A stretch of 64,000 nucleotides of DNA, taken from contig CAZCZR010000001.1 of NCBI GenBank assembly GCA_964503455.1, forward strand, positions 28,888 through 92,887, in the 5' to 3' direction. Source of the DNA: CAZCZR01 sp964503455. Lineage in GTDB: Bacteria; Bacillota; Clostridia; UBA1381. The notes beneath the pieces were generated by a model. The model did no database searches and was not told the origin of the DNA. It saw only the letters and a program-made list of their open reading frames with translations. Position numbers and translations under genes: made by a program. Shown piece after piece: positions 62,699 through 64,000 of the stretch (positions within the stretch are counted from its first letter, which is position 1; each line of letters starts with the position of its first letter).

Positions 62699-63950
62699 CT
62701 ACCTCGAATCATTTTTTAGCAGCCGTCTTATTGCATTTTTTACATAATGTCCCAATTTCCAATAGGTCTTNNNNNNNNNNNNNNNNNNNNNNNNNNNNNN
62801 NNNNNNNNNNNNNNNNNNNNNNNNNNNNNNNNNNNNNNNNNNNNNNNNNNNNNNNNNNNNNNNNNNNNNNCAAATAATACCCCGCCATATCAAAGAATGT
62901 CAGAAATTCTCCATGAATAAGCACCTTGCAGAAGCATTTAACGATGTCGGATTTCTTTCCAAACAATGCATCGCCTGCATAGAAAAGTCTGTACCTTACA
63001 TACATATTCTTTGTTAAAAAATCTTCTCTCTTACGGTCGATTAATCCTATTTTCGGCAAGATTTCTTCTTTATAATCATGAAGCGTTTGTTTCGGCTGCC
63101 ATGAGTTATATATGTTAAATATAATAGATTTTACAGCGTATTCATAAAAGGATCTGCGGCAACACTTCCATCTGCCGCATTTTTGCAATTCAGCTTTGAC
63201 TGCCATACAAGCTTCGCCGCAGCACATAGGATCCTTATTCCTTTTTGCGGAGATCTGACCAATCCAATGAAAACGATAATGAACATAGCTTTTGCTTAAA
63301 TAAACAATACTGTCAGCCTTTGCCATAAGCGTAAGTCCGTAAAATACATCATTGGAGTTTTTCAGGTTTTGAAACTCTATTCCATGAATCAGAATAAATT
63401 CCCTATTCGCTATTTTATTATAGGGCGCTTCGGTTGTAATTTGAAAAATGCCATCCACACTTTCCGCGCTAAAAACCTCGCCATGTTTCAAATCAAAACG
63501 GTTAGGTTCGATAGTTTCTTCCCCTGACTGCATATCATGACGCATTACGGGAGAGATAGCAACATCCGCGTTGCTGTGTTCAAGCATCTGCACAGCATCC
63601 GCAAAATAGTCTTTTTCAAAATAATCATCCGCATCCAGAAAAACAATGTATTTTCCGCGTGCCAAATAGAGTCCTCGGTTTCTGGTACGAGCGGCACCCA
63701 TGTTTTCATCGTTTCTCAGGGCAATTACCCTTGAATCTCTTGCCGCATACTCCATTAAAATCTCAGCGGATCCGTCTGTTGAACCATCGTCTATTGTGAT
63801 CAGTTCAAAATTTCGGAATGTCTGCCCCAAAACAGAATCAAGACAAGGGGAAAGATATTTGTTCGGATTGTAAACAGGCATGACTATCGAGAGAAGCGGC
63901 ACTATTTCATTTTTAAACGCCCCATTATGAACTGCCGATGAACTTGGCAT
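62699..63950 (-). CDS. Glycosyltransferase family 2, interrupted by an assembly gap
   Basis: A GT-A glycosyltransferase. The N-terminal part is intact from ATG 63950 (GGAGATG upstream): LLSIVMPVYNPNKYLSPCLD, ITIDDGSTDGSAEIL and the DxD variant FLDADDYFEKD near residue 112. A run of 100 N (62771-62870) replaces an unknown length of sequence. Downstream, two frames stay open. The one ending at 62699 reads KTYWKLGHYVKNAIRRLLKN, a basic amphipathic end common in this family, and its stop sits just before the flippase ribosome site; I prefer it to the frame ending at 62709. Exact length is therefore unknown. A -10-like TATACT at 63984-63989 lies near the window edge. Confidence 0.85.
62771..62870. 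other. Assembly gap of 100 N
   Basis: Exactly 100 undefined bases, the usual scaffolding placeholder; the true gap length may differ. It lies inside the GT2 gene. Confidence 0.98.
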
Positions 63951-64000
63951 TTGTTTTCATCTCCATGTATCCATTGTATTTACAGTATATCACACACAGC

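Overview
The window reads as a scaffold from an anaerobic, low-to-moderate GC Gram-positive bacterium of the class Clostridia, probably from an animal gut and near the Oscillospirales/Ruminococcus lineages. The evidence is the AddAB recombination nuclease instead of RecBCD, dipicolinate synthase (dpaAB) and YunB as sporulation genes, an [FeFe]-hydrogenase maturase (HydG), a T-box in front of thrS, S-layer-homology and Listeria-Bacteroides repeat surface proteins, and strong Shine-Dalgarno sites. Many vegetative promoters are close to perfect (TTGACA, 17 bases, TATAAT). A run of exactly 100 N at 62771-62870 marks a scaffold join, so this is a draft or metagenome assembly. The genus is inferred, not read directly.

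Layout. 1-4.2 kb (minus): the start of an aldolase-like gene cut by the window edge, then a LacI regulator, MATE exporter and aldo/keto reductase operon with a promoter-operator of near-consensus form. 4.3-13.4 kb: addB-addA and a small coiled-coil membrane protein, converging on dpaA-dpaB. 13.4-13.95 kb: an AT-rich scar in which a deleted radical SAM gene abuts the tail of an IS3-type transposase. 14-18.9 kb: a divergent ferredoxin/Crp-Fnr pair, two phosphoesterases, a candidate orphan non-coding RNA, and an Lrp/AsnC regulator with an aminotransferase. 19-24.1 kb: pyrG and a heterodimeric ABC exporter. 24.2-27.2 kb: a large protein resembling GTPase-associated protein 1 with a secreted/membrane partner. 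27.4-31 kb: a Nudix-HAD fusion, two G3E GTPases (one His-rich, one fused to a DUF1980-like domain) and dihydrofolate reductase. 31-36 kb: galT, an acyltransferase with tmk, and rhaB. 36-39.2 kb: a large SLH surface protein and a 58-residue protein missed by ORF callers. 39.3-46 kb: T-box-thrS, then yunB-ligA-M20 peptidase-DUF6873. 46-48.6 kb (minus): an ECF sigma factor translationally coupled to an NfeD protein with an anti-sigma-like N-terminus, then an SPFH protein and a small membrane protein. 48.7-53.2 kb: an alpha-galactosidase fused to rhodanese, tRNA-Arg, tyrS and hydG. 53.4-64 kb: two pieces of an exopolysaccharide locus (sugar transferase plus GT2; flippase plus GT2) separated by a histidine-kinase relic, a glucosaminidase, an XRE regulator, a MarR-like remnant and a second MATE exporter.

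The parts most worth following up are: the ECF sigma/NfeD/SPFH membrane-stress module; the orphan transcript at 16.9-17.1 kb with its own consensus promoter and terminator; the related hairpin leaders in front of the second MATE gene and the MarR-like remnant; the 48-base promoter element shared by hydG and the GT2-sugar transferase operon; and several unusual domain fusions (GH27-rhodanese, Nudix-HAD, G3E-DUF1980). No CRISPR array, intact insertion sequence, prophage or replication origin was seen.
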